Assembly (NCBI GenBank): GCA_965247505.1
Contig: OZ252020.1
Location: 124,001 to 188,000 of the forward strand
Reading direction: 5' to 3'
DNA: 64,000 nt
Source of the DNA: CAIYRG01 sp965247505
GTDB lineage: Bacteria; Pseudomonadota; Alphaproteobacteria; Micropepsales; Micropepsaceae
Position 1 is the stretch's first letter, and each line of letters starts with the position of its first letter. Below the pieces are notes generated by a model, which saw only the letters and a program-made list of their open reading frames with translations, was not told the origin of the DNA and ran no database searches. The position numbers and the translations under genes are program-made. This document shows positions 24,942-33,696 of the stretch, one piece after another.

Positions 24942-25746
24942 GGCATTGTCAGACTAAATGGACTGGACCTGCAGAACCTTCAATTGAGGACCTCTAGGCT
25001 GCAAGTTGCCGCCATTCGGCCAGGGCGGCGGACCGGTCTTGCTTGAAAATGTCGCGACGGTTGGGATGGCGTTGGTGGTTGAAATGGTTGTGGATCGAAG
25101 CATGGACGGAGGCGAATTCCTGCAGAGTTTTTACCTCCCTGAATTTGGCCATAGCGCGTTCCCGTCGCCGGAAGGGTAGATGTGAGTTTTCTGCCCGGTT
25201 GTTGAGCCAGCGCCTGGTCTCTTGGCGGCCCTCGTTGCCGATCACCTTCATCGCAGCCCGGTATGATTGTAGCCTATCCGTGACGATCGAAGCCGGCTGG
25301 CCATAACGCTTCATAGCCCGCTTCAGAAACTCCAGCGCGGCTTCGCGGTCTCGGCGTTTCGTGGCATAGACCTCAAGCACTTCGCCTTCATGGTCAACGG
25401 CACGCCATAGATAACATGTCTCGCCGTTGATCCGGACGAACACCTCATCAAGATGCCAGCGCCACAACGAATAGGATCCATGGCGAATACGGCGTTTCCG
25501 GATCTCGGCGGCAAACAACGGGCCAAAGCGGTTCCACCAATATCGTACCGTTTCGTAACTGACATCAATGCCCCGTTCGTTGAGCAGATCCTCGACCTGC
25601 CTGAGGGAGAGCGGAAACCTCACATACAGCATCACAGCGCTGCGGATTACCTCGGGCGAGCTATTGAAATAACGGAAGGGATTGTGCATCGCCGGAGGCT
25701 ACGAAACCTTACTTCCCGGCTCAAGCCCATTTAGTCTGACAATGCC
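24942..25746 (-). mobile_element. IS6-A, complete copy 2
   Basis: 805 bp with intact inverted ends. The left flank is the upstream region of the HbpS-like gene; the right flank is an IS1595 remnant. No flanking direct repeat. Confidence 0.9.
24994..25689 (-). CDS. IS6-family transposase, type A
   Basis: 231 residues, intact, with the same DDE residues as the copy at 22124. It belongs to the LEVYATKRRD subgroup with those at 28442, 44019 and 53126. Confidence 0.92.
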   Translation of the reverse strand: MHNPFRYFNSSPEVIRSAVMLYVRFPLSLRQVEDLLNERGIDVSYETVRYWWNRFGPLFAAEIRKRRIRHGSYSLWRWHLDEVFVRINGETCYLWRAVDHEGEVLEVYATKRRDREAALEFLKRAMKRYGQPASIVTDRLQSYRAAMKVIGNEGRQETRRWLNNRAENSHLPFRRRERAMAKFREVKTLQEFASVHASIHNHFNHQRHPNRRDIFKQDRSAALAEWRQLAA

Positions 25747-26126
25747 TCGTCGAGAGCACCGTCGCGCCGGGATCGCTGATCGTTACTGACGATTGGAGCG
25801 GCTATGCTGGCCTCGGTAAGCGCGGCTATGAGCACTTCGCTGTTGCCGAGTGTGGTGATCCAGAGGTTGCCGAGCAATACCTGCCGATCATCCATCTGGT
25901 TTTCGCCAACCTGAAGACGTGGCTGATCGGGATCCACCACGGCGTTAGCCACCAGCACCTACAAGCCTACCTCAACGAGTTCACCTTCCGCTTCAACAGG
26001 CGGTTCTACCCGTTCAACGCCTTCCGCTCATTGCTCGGCATCGCGGGCGACACCTCTGCTCCAACCTATGCCGAGCTTTACTCGGGAGAGTGGCGGCACC
26101 CTACATGTAGCGGTCATGGGCGTTAA
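25747..26126 (+). pseudogene. IS1595-family transposase, C-terminal fragment
   Basis: The frame reads PGSLIVTDDWSGYAGLGKRG, then HHGVSHQHLQAYLNEFTFRF and NRRFYPFNAFRSLLGIA, typical of the ISXO2-like DDE domain, ending at TAA (26124-26126). The second catalytic Asp (VTDDW) is present, the first and the zinc domain are not. The 5' part is cut by the IS6-A end. A second, shorter fragment of this family is at 37174. Confidence 0.8.
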
Positions 26127-26235
26127 CCGGATAGGCAAGCATTAAACGCCTCGCAAAAGGCGTTTTGGGTCGGCTTGCCCGGCGCGATGTAATACCATTG
26201 AACGTCGGTATCCTGCGTCCAGGCAAGGACTGCAT
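26123..26235 (-). pseudogene. IS3-family orfB fragment
   Basis: Minus-strand frame VQWYYIAPGKPTQNAFCEAF ending in a stop. It matches the conserved YIxPGKPxQNxFxExFN motif around the catalytic Glu of IS3-group integrases. It is from an IS different from the one at 41667. The rest is lost. Confidence 0.75.
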
Positions 26236-26287
26236 GGCTTTGTCAAGTTAACCGGATTCACTCCGAAATCTCGGTAAATTGTCGATG
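26236..26287. repeat. 132 bp element family, left-end fragment
   Basis: Begins GGCTTTGTCAAGTTAACCGG and follows the full copies at 45852 and 41524 for 52 bases, then is interrupted by the DDE element at 26288. Confidence 0.75.
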
Positions 26288-27193
26288 TGTGTGTACCGAA
26301 AAGTCGATTCAGCTGGGAACTGGGGAAGACTCGCATGAGGAGGCCGACTCAGCCCATTCTTTGGGGCGATGCTGAAGGTCCTACTGACGATCTATTTTGC
26401 ATTTCGGAGCGCCTTTAAGTCTCAGTCCCAGCTTGAGGCGGAGATTGTCAGCCTGCGTCATCAGCTGAACATCGCCCTCAGGAAGCGTTCGTGCCGGGTC
26501 CAATTATCGAACTTTGATCGCTCCTTCTTGGTCGGGATATCTCGGGCCTTTCCGACGGTTCTTGAAAGCGTGAAAGTCGTGCGGCCGGAAACGGTCACCC
26601 GCTGGCACCGGCAAGGGGTTCGGCGTTATTGGCGCTGGAGGTCCCCCGGTCTGCGCCTCGGACGCCCCAAGATCGATAAAGAACTTCGTGATTTGATACA
26701 GCGCATGTGTAGGGAGAATCCCTTGTGGGGATCTCCAAGAATCCATGGAGAATTATTGAAGCTCGGCTTCTCGGTCGCTCAATCGACGGTCGCGAAATAC
26801 ATGCTCCGACGACCTCCCTTCCGGGGAGGACAAAGCTGGACGACCTTCCTTCTGAATCAGGCTGAAGGCATCGCCTCGATAGACTTATTCACAGTTCCAA
26901 CTTTCTTGTTCGAAGAGCTCTACGTGTTCGTCGTCCTGAATCATGCCCGACGTAAGATTGTCCTTCTGACGGTTACGGGCGAGCCCACCGCGATGTGGCT
27001 TGCTCAACAAATCACGGAAGCCTTTCCATGGGATTCAGCGCCAAAATTCTTAATTAGAGACAACGACGTGAAGTTCTGTGGCGTCTTCAAGCGACGCGTT
27101 CGTGCGATGGGTATTCGAGACCGACCAACGAGCTTTCGATCGCCTTGGCAAAACGGCCATACTGAGCGCGTCATCGGAACTATACGTCGGGAG
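26288..27193 (+). mobile_element. DDE single-ORF IS (TGTGTGTACCGAAAA ends), copy A, 3' truncated
   Basis: The 5' end TGTGTGTACCGAAAAGTCGA is intact. The transposase starts at 26369 and keeps about 275 of 340 residues, including the three acidic residues (ASIDLFTVP; IRDNDVKF; HTERVIG). It ends after CGTCGGGAG, exactly where copy B (29190) ends, and a GGCATTGTC terminus follows in both. Confidence 0.88.
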
Positions 27194-27356
27194 GGCATTG
27201 TCAGACTAAAATCGTATGTTAGAATTTTCTCGTTGTTGAGCCATCTTCGTCGCCTGTGCTTGTCCGGTCTAAGCCAGACAAAACCTGTTTTTGCGCCCTT
27301 AAATCCCCAAAAGGGAACAGGGAGAGACGACCAAGCAGATTTAGTCTGACAATGCC
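27194..27356. repeat. 163 bp IS6-A-ended element, copy 1
   Basis: Non-coding 163 bp bounded by GGCATTGTCAGACTAAAATC and an inverted TTTAGTCTGACAATGCC. The interior has an imperfect palindrome (GTCCGGTCTAAGCCAGAC) and the conserved CATACGATTTT/ATGTTAGAATTTTCTCGTTG stretch next to one end. Confidence 0.85.
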
Positions 27357-27401
27357 CAATTGAAGGTTCTGCAGTACCAGCCCATTTAGTCTGACAATGC
27401 C
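27357..27401. mobile_element. IS6-A end remnant
   Basis: 45 bases equal to the downstream terminus of IS6-A (AATTGAAGGTTCTGCAG then TTTAGTCTGACAATGCC). Confidence 0.8.
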
Positions 27402-27441
27402 GTCCCTGTTCGTAATGTACTGTTAGACGGAACGTAACTCT

Positions 27442-27470
27442 TGACAGGACGTACCGACATACGGTACGCT
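27442..27470 (+). promoter_or_regulatory. higBA promoter with palindromic operator
   Basis: A TTGACA hexamer at 27442 is followed by the perfect palindrome CGTACCGACATACGGTACG (27450-27468), which overlaps the spacer and the likely -10 site (TACGCT). The toxin ATG follows at 27476, leaving a very short leader. An operator in this place fits autorepression by the HigA antitoxin. Confidence 0.65.
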
Positions 27471-27475
27471 TTGTC

Positions 27476-27757
27476 ATGATCAAAAGTTTCGCCGAAAAAC
27501 GCACAGTGGCCATTTTCTCCGGCTATGCCGTGAAAGGTCTGCCAGGGCAGATCCAGAGGCGAGCCCGGGCAAAGCTGCTGGCAGTCGATGCGGCGGCGAA
27601 ACTCGAAGATTTACGCGTTCCACCGGGCAACCGCCTCGAGCCTTTGCGAGGAGACCGCCGCGGACAACATAGCATTCGCGTCAACGATCAGTGGCGGATC
27701 TGCTTCGCATGGCGCAATGAAGACGCCTGGGACGTCGAGATCGTCGACTACCATTGA
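27476..27757 (+). CDS. higB: HigB-type toxin (RelE/ParE superfamily)
   Basis: The 93-residue protein matches the HigB/GraT-type mRNA interferase: a basic N-terminus (RRARAKL), LEDLRVPPGNRLEPLRGDRRG, then QHSIRVNDQWRICFAWRNED and VEIVDYH at the end. Members cut ribosome-bound mRNA. It is the first gene of a toxin-first type II operon, followed ten bases later by the antitoxin. The frame is complete. Confidence 0.9.
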   Translation: MIKSFAEKRTVAIFSGYAVKGLPGQIQRRARAKLLAVDAAAKLEDLRVPPGNRLEPLRGDRRGQHSIRVNDQWRICFAWRNEDAWDVEIVDYH

Positions 27758-27767
27758 GGAGCGAACC

Positions 27768-28121
27768 ATGACCATCAAACGTGAAGATATCGACAGCCAC
27801 CAATTTGACTTCTCCGAAGTCACTACGGGCAAACGGTTGCCACCAATTCATCCCGGCGAGATCCTGCGCGAGGAGTTCCTGAAGCCGATGACGCTCAGCG
27901 TCTACGAGTTCGCCAATACCATCAATGTGCCACGCTCACGCGCCAACGATATTGTACGTGGACGGCGGGCAATCACGACGGACACGGCTCTTCGGCTGGC
28001 GCGTTACTTCGGGACGACCCCGGAGTTCTGGATCAACCTTCAGTCCCGCTATGACCTGGATGTCGCCGATAGAGATTTACGCAAGCGGATTGAGAAAGAA
28101 GTTACACCGCGTGCGGCGTGA
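27768..28121 (+). CDS. higA: HigA-type antitoxin (HTH, addiction module)
   Basis: 117 residues from the ATG at 27768, preceded by GAGGAGCG. The Xre-type HTH is marked by PPIHPGEILREEFLKPM, LSVYEFANTINVPRSRANDI and RRAITTDTALRLARYFGTTP, the usual HigA pattern. It neutralises HigB and with it should repress the promoter at 27442. Extra 20 residues at the N-terminus compared with minimal HigA proteins. Confidence 0.9.
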   Translation: MTIKREDIDSHQFDFSEVTTGKRLPPIHPGEILREEFLKPMTLSVYEFANTINVPRSRANDIVRGRRAITTDTALRLARYFGTTPEFWINLQSRYDLDVADRDLRKRIEKEVTPRAA

Positions 28122-28158
28122 AAATTTTGGGACTTATATCGAATAGTGCCCACGGCAC

Positions 28159-28350
28159 TCATTTTCTGGCGGTTTTGCTCATGTGATCTCGCGGCGCAGC
28201 GCCGCCACGCATGATGGCGCGCGCGACCGCTTCGGGGCTCGCGTTGATGCTCACATCTTCCTCAAGCTCGGCCTTGCTCGGCTGGTAGCTGGAAGGCTTC
28301 AATCCGGCGGTGGCTGGCTTAAATCTGACGCGCTTGCGTGCCGTCTTCAT
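28159..28350 (-). CDS. Small conserved hypothetical protein
   Basis: The ATG at 28350 gives a 63-residue basic protein. YQPSKAELEEDVSINASPEA and VARAIMRGG recall a family of short alphaproteobacterial proteins (pattern PSxAExEExVxIxATPExxA) found next to toxin or mobile genes. No known function. Upstream, IS6-A copy 3 begins 35 bases away and may have removed its promoter. It converges with higA. Confidence 0.6.
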   Translation of the reverse strand: MKTARKRVRFKPATAGLKPSSYQPSKAELEEDVSINASPEAVARAIMRGGAAPRDHMSKTARK

Positions 28351-28384
28351 TGTGACCCCTTCAGTCAATAAAATCTTGTTGCGG

Positions 28385-29189
28385 GGCATTGTCAGACTAA
28401 ATCGGCTTGAGCCGGGAAGTAAGGTCTCGTAGCCTCCGGCGATGCACAATCCCTTCCGTTATTTCAATAGCTCGCCCGAGGTCATCCGCAGCGCAGTGAT
28501 GCTGTATGTGAGGTTTCCGCTCTCCCTCAGGCAGGTCGAGGATCTGCTCAACGAACGGGGCATTGATGTCAGTTACGAAACGGTACGATATTGGTGGAAC
28601 CGCTTTGGCCCGTTGTTTGCCGCCGAGATCCGGAAACGCCGCATTCGTCACGGATCCTATTCGTTGTGGCGCTGGCATCTTGATGAGGTGTTCGTCCGTA
28701 TCAATGGCGAAACACATTACCTATGGCGTGCTGTGGATCATGAAGGCGAAGTGCTTGAGGTCTATGCCACGAAACGGCGAGACCGCGAAGCCGCGCTTAA
28801 GTTTCTGAAGCGAGCTATGAGGCGTTATGGCCGGCCGGCTTCGATCGTCACGGACAGGCTTCGGTCATACCGGGCTGCGATGAAGGTGATCGGGAACGAG
28901 GGCCGCCAAGAGACCAAGCGCTGGCTCAACAACCGCGCGGAAAACTCACATCAACCCTTCCGGCGACGGGAACGCGCAATGGCCAAATTCAGGGAGGTAA
29001 GAACTCTGCAGAAATTCGCCTCCGTCCATGCTTCGATCCACAACCATTTCAACCACCAACGCCATCTCAACTGCCGCGACATTTTCAAACAAGCCCGAGC
29101 CGCTGCGCTGGCCGAGTGGCGTCAACTTGCAGCCTGAAAGTCCTGTATTACGGGTTCTTCTTCTCTGCGCCAGTTAGTCTGACAATGCC
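28385..29189 (+). mobile_element. IS6-A, complete copy 3
   Basis: 805 bp with intact ends. The right end touches the truncated DDE element copy B at 29190 without a gap. Confidence 0.9.
28442..29137 (+). CDS. IS6-family transposase, type A
   Basis: 231 residues, intact. Differs from the other copies by a few substitutions (for example NCRDIFKQ near the C-terminus and AMRRYGR). Confidence 0.92.
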   Translation: MHNPFRYFNSSPEVIRSAVMLYVRFPLSLRQVEDLLNERGIDVSYETVRYWWNRFGPLFAAEIRKRRIRHGSYSLWRWHLDEVFVRINGETHYLWRAVDHEGEVLEVYATKRRDREAALKFLKRAMRRYGRPASIVTDRLRSYRAAMKVIGNEGRQETKRWLNNRAENSHQPFRRRERAMAKFREVRTLQKFASVHASIHNHFNHQRHLNCRDIFKQARAAALAEWRQLAA

Positions 29190-30095
29190 CTCCCGACGTA
29201 TAGTTCCGACGACGCGCTCAGTATGGCCGTTTTGCCAAGGCGATCGAAAGCTCGTTGGTCGGTCTCGAATACCCATCGCACGAACGCGTCGCTTGAAGAC
29301 GCCACCGAACTTCACGTCGTTGTCTCCAATTAAGAATTTTGGCGCTGAATCCCATGGAAAGGCTTCCGTGATTTGTTGAGCAAGCCACATCGCGGTGGGC
29401 TCGCCCGTAACCGTCAGAAGGACAATCTTACGTCGGGCATGATTCAGGACGACGAACACGTAGAGCTCTTCGAACAAGAAAGTTGGAACTGTGAATAAGT
29501 CTATCGAGGCGATGCCTTCAGCCTGATTCAGAAGGAAGGTCGTCCAGCTTTGTCCTCCCCGGAAGGGAGGTCGTCGGAGCATGTATTTCGCGACTGTCGA
29601 TTGAGCGACCGAGAAGCCGAGCTTCAATAATTCTCCATGGATTCTTGGAGATCCCCACAAGGGATTCTCCCTACACATGCGCTGTATCAAATCACGAAGT
29701 TCTTTATCGATCTTGGGGCGTCCGAGGCGCAGACCGGGGGACCTCCAGCGCCAATAACGCCGAACCCCTTGCCGGTGCCAGCGGGTGACCGTTTCCGGCC
29801 GCACGACTTTCACGCTTTCAAGAACCGTCGGAAAGGCCCGAGATATCCCGACCAAGAAGGAGCGATCAAAGTTCGATAATTGGACCCGGCACGAACGCTT
29901 CCTGAGGGCGATGTTCAGCTGATGACGCAGGCTGACAATCTCCGCCTCAAGCTGGGACTGAGACTTAAAGGCGCTCCGAAATGCAAAATAGATCGTCAGT
30001 AGGACCTTCAGCATCGCCCCAAAGAATGGGCTGAGTCGGCCTCCTCATGCGAGTCTTCCCCAGTTCCCAGCTGAATCGACTTTTCGGTACACACA
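29190..30095 (-). mobile_element. DDE single-ORF IS, copy B, 3' truncated
   Basis: Inverted relative to copy A. The 5' end (TGTGTGTACCGAAAA, read from 30095) is intact; the 3' end is lost after CGTCGGGAG, the same base as copy A. The transposase frame (30014 leftward) reads into the IS6-A end. Its sequence shows GDNDVKF where the others have RDNDVKF. Confidence 0.88.
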
Positions 30096-30152
30096 GGCAA
30101 TGGCGCGGTTCAGAGATATCAGGACCCTGCAGAAATTCGCCTCCGTCCATGC
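30096..30152 (+). mobile_element. IS6-A internal scrap
   Basis: 57 bases coding AMARFRDIRTLQKFASVHA, the segment just before the C-terminus of the type A transposase. It matches the variant copy at 62963 rather than the common type (RDIRT instead of REVKT). Confidence 0.7.
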
Positions 30153-30315
30153 GGTATTGTCAGACTAAATCTGCTTGGTCGTCTTTCCTTGTTCCCTTTT
30201 GGGGATTTCAGAACGCAAAAACATGTTTTGTCTAGCTTAGACCAAACAAGCACGGGCGACGAAGCTGATTCAACAACGGGAAAATTCTAACATACGATTT
30301 TAGTCTGACAATGCC
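30153..30315. repeat. 163 bp IS6-A-ended element, copy 2
   Basis: Orientation opposite to copy 1. Left end GGTATTGTCAGACTAAAT has one mismatch; right end intact. A short IS6-B end remnant (AATAACGTGACA) follows. Confidence 0.85.
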
Positions 30316-30340
30316 AAATAACGTGACAATTTCCCTCAAA

Positions 30341-30360
30341 TCTCCCCAATGTTGGGGAGA
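30341..30360. promoter_or_regulatory. Palindromic operator-like site upstream of TbpB-like lipoprotein
   Basis: TCTCCCCAATGTTGGGGAGA is a palindrome except at the centre, 177 bases before the ATG at 30537. The same core, preceded by the same TCAAA, is 181 bases upstream of the LuxR regulator start (33697). The shared site and spacing suggest a common regulator. Confidence 0.5.
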
Positions 30361-30536
30361 TACACCGGCGCACCACCTGTCTAAATATTGCAACTGGAAG
30401 AATCTTGACCACTGTTGAGGCGCACCCGATCACGAAGTGCGAAGTACGCTGGCACTTCTCAACTTAAAATTTCCGGTACGATTTTGGAGTGGCCTTGAGA
30501 CCGCCGACATGGATGGCAACCACAAAGGAATACATA

Positions 30537-31427
30537 ATGTCAACTCGCACTATTACGTCCCTCGTGCCCGCTGCAAGCTTGCTTTTTCTTGCCGCCTGCG
30601 GTGGCGGAGAACACGGTGGCGGCATCTTACCGGCGTTGCCCCAGGTGCCGATTCCGGCAGTGGTGCCGGACCCATCTGAAATCAGGGACGATCTCCAGGC
30701 CATTATCGACGAGTCTGACACTGTGGTTTATGGAATAACGGTTGACGGAAACCCGGATGATGAGGACGATCCGTGGTCAGCAAACATTATATCGACGCCG
30801 CAGCCCTCTATTCCATCCCTTGACCCCACTGATTTTTCGAAGGAGGACGGGGGTGATTTTGAGCTAATTGACACCCGCAACGGCGTTGAGGGCGCTATTA
30901 TCGTTGACACCGATTACAACGCCCTAGGTGCCTGGCTCGATAACAGTTTCTTCTTCGTCAATTTCTCCGGGGGAGAAGATCCGTTCACGGGAGTATCGTC
31001 GGTTGGCACTCCGAGCGAGACTAACCCGTCAATCGGCACCGCAACTTGGACTGGAGCGATGGCGGGGATAGACGAGGAAAATGAGGCGGATACCTTCGGC
31101 AATCTCGTTACGGGAGACGCCAGCATTGCCGTGGATTTCGACGCCGACACCGTTGGCGTATCTTTCACCGGTATAAGCGATTTAGACACTGGACAGGCTC
31201 ACAGCGATATCATCTGGGGTGGCCTGGAACTTGACGGCGGTGTTTTCTCCGATGATATAAGTGATTCTGGCGCGATTGATCTAATTGAAGAAGGCGGCGA
31301 GATCCCGCCTGGGGCGCTTATACCGGGCCAAATTTTCGGCCAGTTCTACGGGCCAGACCATGAAGAAGTTGGCGGTATCTTCAATCGCGAACAGATCAGC
31401 GGCGCATTCGGCGCAATCCGGGACTAA
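30537..31427 (+). CDS. TbpB-like surface or periplasmic lipoprotein
   Basis: 296 residues from the ATG at 30537 (AAAGGA upstream). The lipobox LAAC is at residues 18-21, followed by GGGEHGGG. The C-terminal half is an acidic beta-rich domain with TGDASIAVDFDADTVGVSF and the final GQFYGPDHEEVGGIFNREQI plus GAFGAIRD. This FYGPxAEEVGGxF ending is the signature of the transferrin-binding-protein B-like eight-stranded barrel. Such lipoproteins serve as surface receptors, hemophore-like or adhesin proteins. A paralog is at 60737. Ligand unknown. Confidence 0.8.
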   Translation: MSTRTITSLVPAASLLFLAACGGGEHGGGILPALPQVPIPAVVPDPSEIRDDLQAIIDESDTVVYGITVDGNPDDEDDPWSANIISTPQPSIPSLDPTDFSKEDGGDFELIDTRNGVEGAIIVDTDYNALGAWLDNSFFFVNFSGGEDPFTGVSSVGTPSETNPSIGTATWTGAMAGIDEENEADTFGNLVTGDASIAVDFDADTVGVSFTGISDLDTGQAHSDIIWGGLELDGGVFSDDISDSGAIDLIEEGGEIPPGALIPGQIFGQFYGPDHEEVGGIFNREQISGAFGAIRD

Positions 31428-31444
31428 CACCAAGATCACTCAAG

Positions 31445-31483
31445 GCCTCGTCCGGCGCCACTCGGACGGGGCTCATTTTTTTT
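31445..31483 (+). terminator. Rho-independent terminator after the lipoprotein gene
   Basis: GCCTCGTCCG, an 8 base loop and CGGACGGGGC form a strong stem followed by TCATTTTTTTT. Confidence 0.85.
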
Positions 31484-31569
31484 GGTGTGTGGGGTTGTTT
31501 CACTTATCTGCGGGTTTTTGTTGTTCGTTATATTTGTCCGCAAGTTCGTCATGGATAGAGTGCAAAAAA

Positions 31570-31732
31570 GGACATTGTCAGATTAAATTTCTTGGTCGTC
31601 TTTCCTTGTTCCCTTTTGGGGATTTTAGGGCGCAAAAAAAGGTTTTGTCTGGCTGAAACCGGACAAGCACGGGCGACGAAGCTGGCTCAACAACGAGAAA
31701 ATTCTAACATACGATTTTAGTCTTACAATGCC
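31570..31732. repeat. 163 bp IS6-A-ended element, copy 3
   Basis: Begins GGACATTGTCAGATTAAATT and ends TTTTAGTCTTACAATGCC, each end with a mismatch to the consensus. Same orientation as copy 2. Confidence 0.85.
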
Positions 31733-31824
31733 GATGGGCGGTCGACTCTGCCAGAGGGGCTGACAATTACTACGACACCCCAGTGAATATTACGCTCCTG
31801 CCGGAAGAGCAGGAAGCACCGTAG
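31733..31824 (+). pseudogene. Short C-terminal coding relic
   Basis: The frame WAVDSARGADNYYDTPVNIT continues with LLPEEQEAP and a stop. It looks like the end of a protein but belongs to no recognised family. Its 5' part was lost at the 163 bp element. Confidence 0.3.
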
Positions 31825-31888
31825 CCAGCGGCAGAAAGCGCTGGAAACGCAACGCGAGGTTCATAGTTGGTATTTCACATCCAGTAAC

Positions 31889-32050
31889 GGCATTGTCAGA
31901 TTAAAATAGTAGTTTAGAATTTTCTCGTTGTTGAGCCAGCTTCGTCGCCCGTGGTTGTCTGGTCTAAGCCATACAAAACTTGTCTGTGCGCCCTAAAATT
32001 TCCAAAAGGGGCGGGGATAGATGACCAAGAAGATTTAATCTGACAATGCC
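31889..32050. repeat. 163 bp IS6-A-ended element, copy 4 (162 bp)
   Basis: Most diverged full copy; ends GGCATTGTCAGATTAAAATA and GATTTAATCTGACAATGCC. Orientation as copy 1. Confidence 0.82.
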
Positions 32051-32134
32051 CTCGTTATAGTCAGACCAGTTGGTCATCCGGTACCGCGCCTTATCAGACT
32101 TGTGTCGTCGGGCGGCGTTGAACTTATGTGGCAT
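32051..32134 (-). pseudogene. IS5-family transposase, N-terminal fragment
   Basis: From an ATG at 32134 the minus strand reads MPHKFNAARRHKSDKARYRM then TNWSDYNE, the typical beginning of an IS5-family transposase, and is cut by the 163 bp element at 32050. Confidence 0.75.
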
Positions 32135-32217
32135 TTAAACTGGCCCCAGCGGTGAAAGAACCCAATGATAAGACTTCGTCGCGATGATCCATGCAAAGAG
32201 GTGGCTTGAGGGGGATG

Positions 32218-33483
32218 ATGTTGTCGTTTGGCGAGGCGGTGCGTTCTGTGGGCGCGGGCGTGGCGATGCTGCGCGAGCGGTTGCAGAGCGGGGTGAGTTA
32301 CAACCCGCTGTCCTCCCGCACGGCCCAGGATCCCTATCCCGTCTATGCGGCCCTTCGCACCGGGGATTCGGTGCATCGTAGCCGATTACTTAAGGCCTGG
32401 TTGTTCACGCGCCACGCCGATGTCGATGCCATCCTTCGCGACCACCGACATTTCGGCAGCGATCCGCGCAAGGGTACGCTGTCGTCCCGGCAGCAAGCCA
32501 TGTTGCCCCCGCCCGAAGAATTCACCATGCTGTTCCTTGACCCGCCCGACCACACGCGGCTCAGGGCGCTTGTGAAAAAGGCGTTTACGCCCAAAGCGGT
32601 CAACGACCTTGAACCCCGCATCCGCAGCATTATCGGATCGCTGTTGGACGACATCGAGGACACGGTCGAATTTGATCTCATGCAGGCGGTGGCCCGGCCC
32701 TTGTCGGTCATCGTGATCGCCGAGATGCTGGGCGTGCCGCCGGAGGACAGGGAGCGGTTCAAGATCTGGTCGGCCCAGCGCGCGCGTTTGCTGGAACCGA
32801 CAATCAGCCCGCGAGAGCGTGAGGTCGGCGAGACTGCCTCCAGGGCATTCGATGCCTATTTTCGGCCGATCATTGAGGCGCGGCGGGCGGAGCCGAGGGA
32901 CGATATCGTTAGCGCACTGGCGCGGGCGGAGGACGAAGGCGGACGCCTGAGCGAACGCGAGACACTGAACATGCTGCGCTTGCTCCTGAGCGCCGGCAAC
33001 GAGACCGGCGCCAACCTCATCGGCAACGGCATGCTGGCTTTGCTTCGAGATCCCGAACAGCTTCAGCGGCTGAGGAACGACCCGAACCTGATCCCGGGGG
33101 CGGTGGAGGAGCTGTTGCGTTTCGACTCTCCGGTGCAGGCGGATTTCCGGCGCGTGCTCGCGGATTGCGAGGTGAATGGGTTTGCATTGCGCAAACGCGA
33201 CAACGTCGTCCTGCTTCTCGGCGCGGCCAACCGGGATCCGGAGGTCTTCGAGGATCCCGACCGTCTGGATGTCGGACGCAGCCAGGGCTTGCACCTGTCG
33301 TTCGGACGCGGCATCCACCATTGTCTTGGCGCTCCACTCGCACGCCTGGAAGGCCGGATCGTTATCGAGATGTTGCTTGAGCGGTTCTCGCAGATAGACT
33401 TGCTCGCGAAGCGCCCGAGGTTCCGCAAGGGCATCGTGCTCCGGGGCCTCCAATCGCTGACGGTGCGGTGCGTCAGGGCCTAA
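32218..33483 (+). CDS. Cytochrome P450
   Basis: The ATG at 32218 has GAGGGGG at 6-7 bases; ATGs at 32215 and 32191 are alternatives. The 421-residue soluble bacterial-type P450 shows the I-helix LLLSAGNETGANLI, with Asn in place of the usual Thr region acid, the ExxR motif in VEELLRFDSP and the heme loop LSFGRGIHHCLG with Cys369. PPDHTRLRALVKKAFTP is the C-helix WxxxR-type region. It hydroxylates a small hydrophobic substrate with electrons from ferredoxin partners not present nearby. A LuxR regulator follows in the same direction and may control it. Confidence 0.92.
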   Translation: MLSFGEAVRSVGAGVAMLRERLQSGVSYNPLSSRTAQDPYPVYAALRTGDSVHRSRLLKAWLFTRHADVDAILRDHRHFGSDPRKGTLSSRQQAMLPPPEEFTMLFLDPPDHTRLRALVKKAFTPKAVNDLEPRIRSIIGSLLDDIEDTVEFDLMQAVARPLSVIVIAEMLGVPPEDRERFKIWSAQRARLLEPTISPREREVGETASRAFDAYFRPIIEARRAEPRDDIVSALARAEDEGGRLSERETLNMLRLLLSAGNETGANLIGNGMLALLRDPEQLQRLRNDPNLIPGAVEELLRFDSPVQADFRRVLADCEVNGFALRKRDNVVLLLGAANRDPEVFEDPDRLDVGRSQGLHLSFGRGIHHCLGAPLARLEGRIVIEMLLERFSQIDLLAKRPRFRKGIVLRGLQSLTVRCVRA

Positions 33484-33495
33484 GGCATTGCTGCT

Positions 33496-33624
33496 GTGGG
33501 CGGCAGGGAGCGCACGCTCCGTTCGCCCGTGAAGCACATGTTCGCCAGGCACGGCCTCTCGTGGCAGGCGGGGCGGATACGGTTGGCGGCGTTGCCGGCC
33601 GGCGCTTCCGCGACTCGGCGCTGA
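33496..33624 (+). pseudogene. LuxR HTH relic, duplicated end of the downstream regulator
   Basis: The 42-codon frame VGGRERTLRSPVKHMFARHG followed by LSWQAGRIRLAALPAG and ATRR-stop aligns with the C-terminus of the regulator at 33893 (TTGREESTIRSHVKRIFTKH, GLSRQADLVRLVLSMAG, SRR-stop). It is the tail of a paralogous regulator, 12 bases after the P450 gene. It suggests an old duplication of the regulator and loss of one copy. Confidence 0.75.
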
Positions 33625-33696
33625 AGGGGGAACAGCCGCGGGTCGGAACGGCCGTCCTGCAAGTTCCTGCGATACTGCCGGAAACTCCGTCAAATC

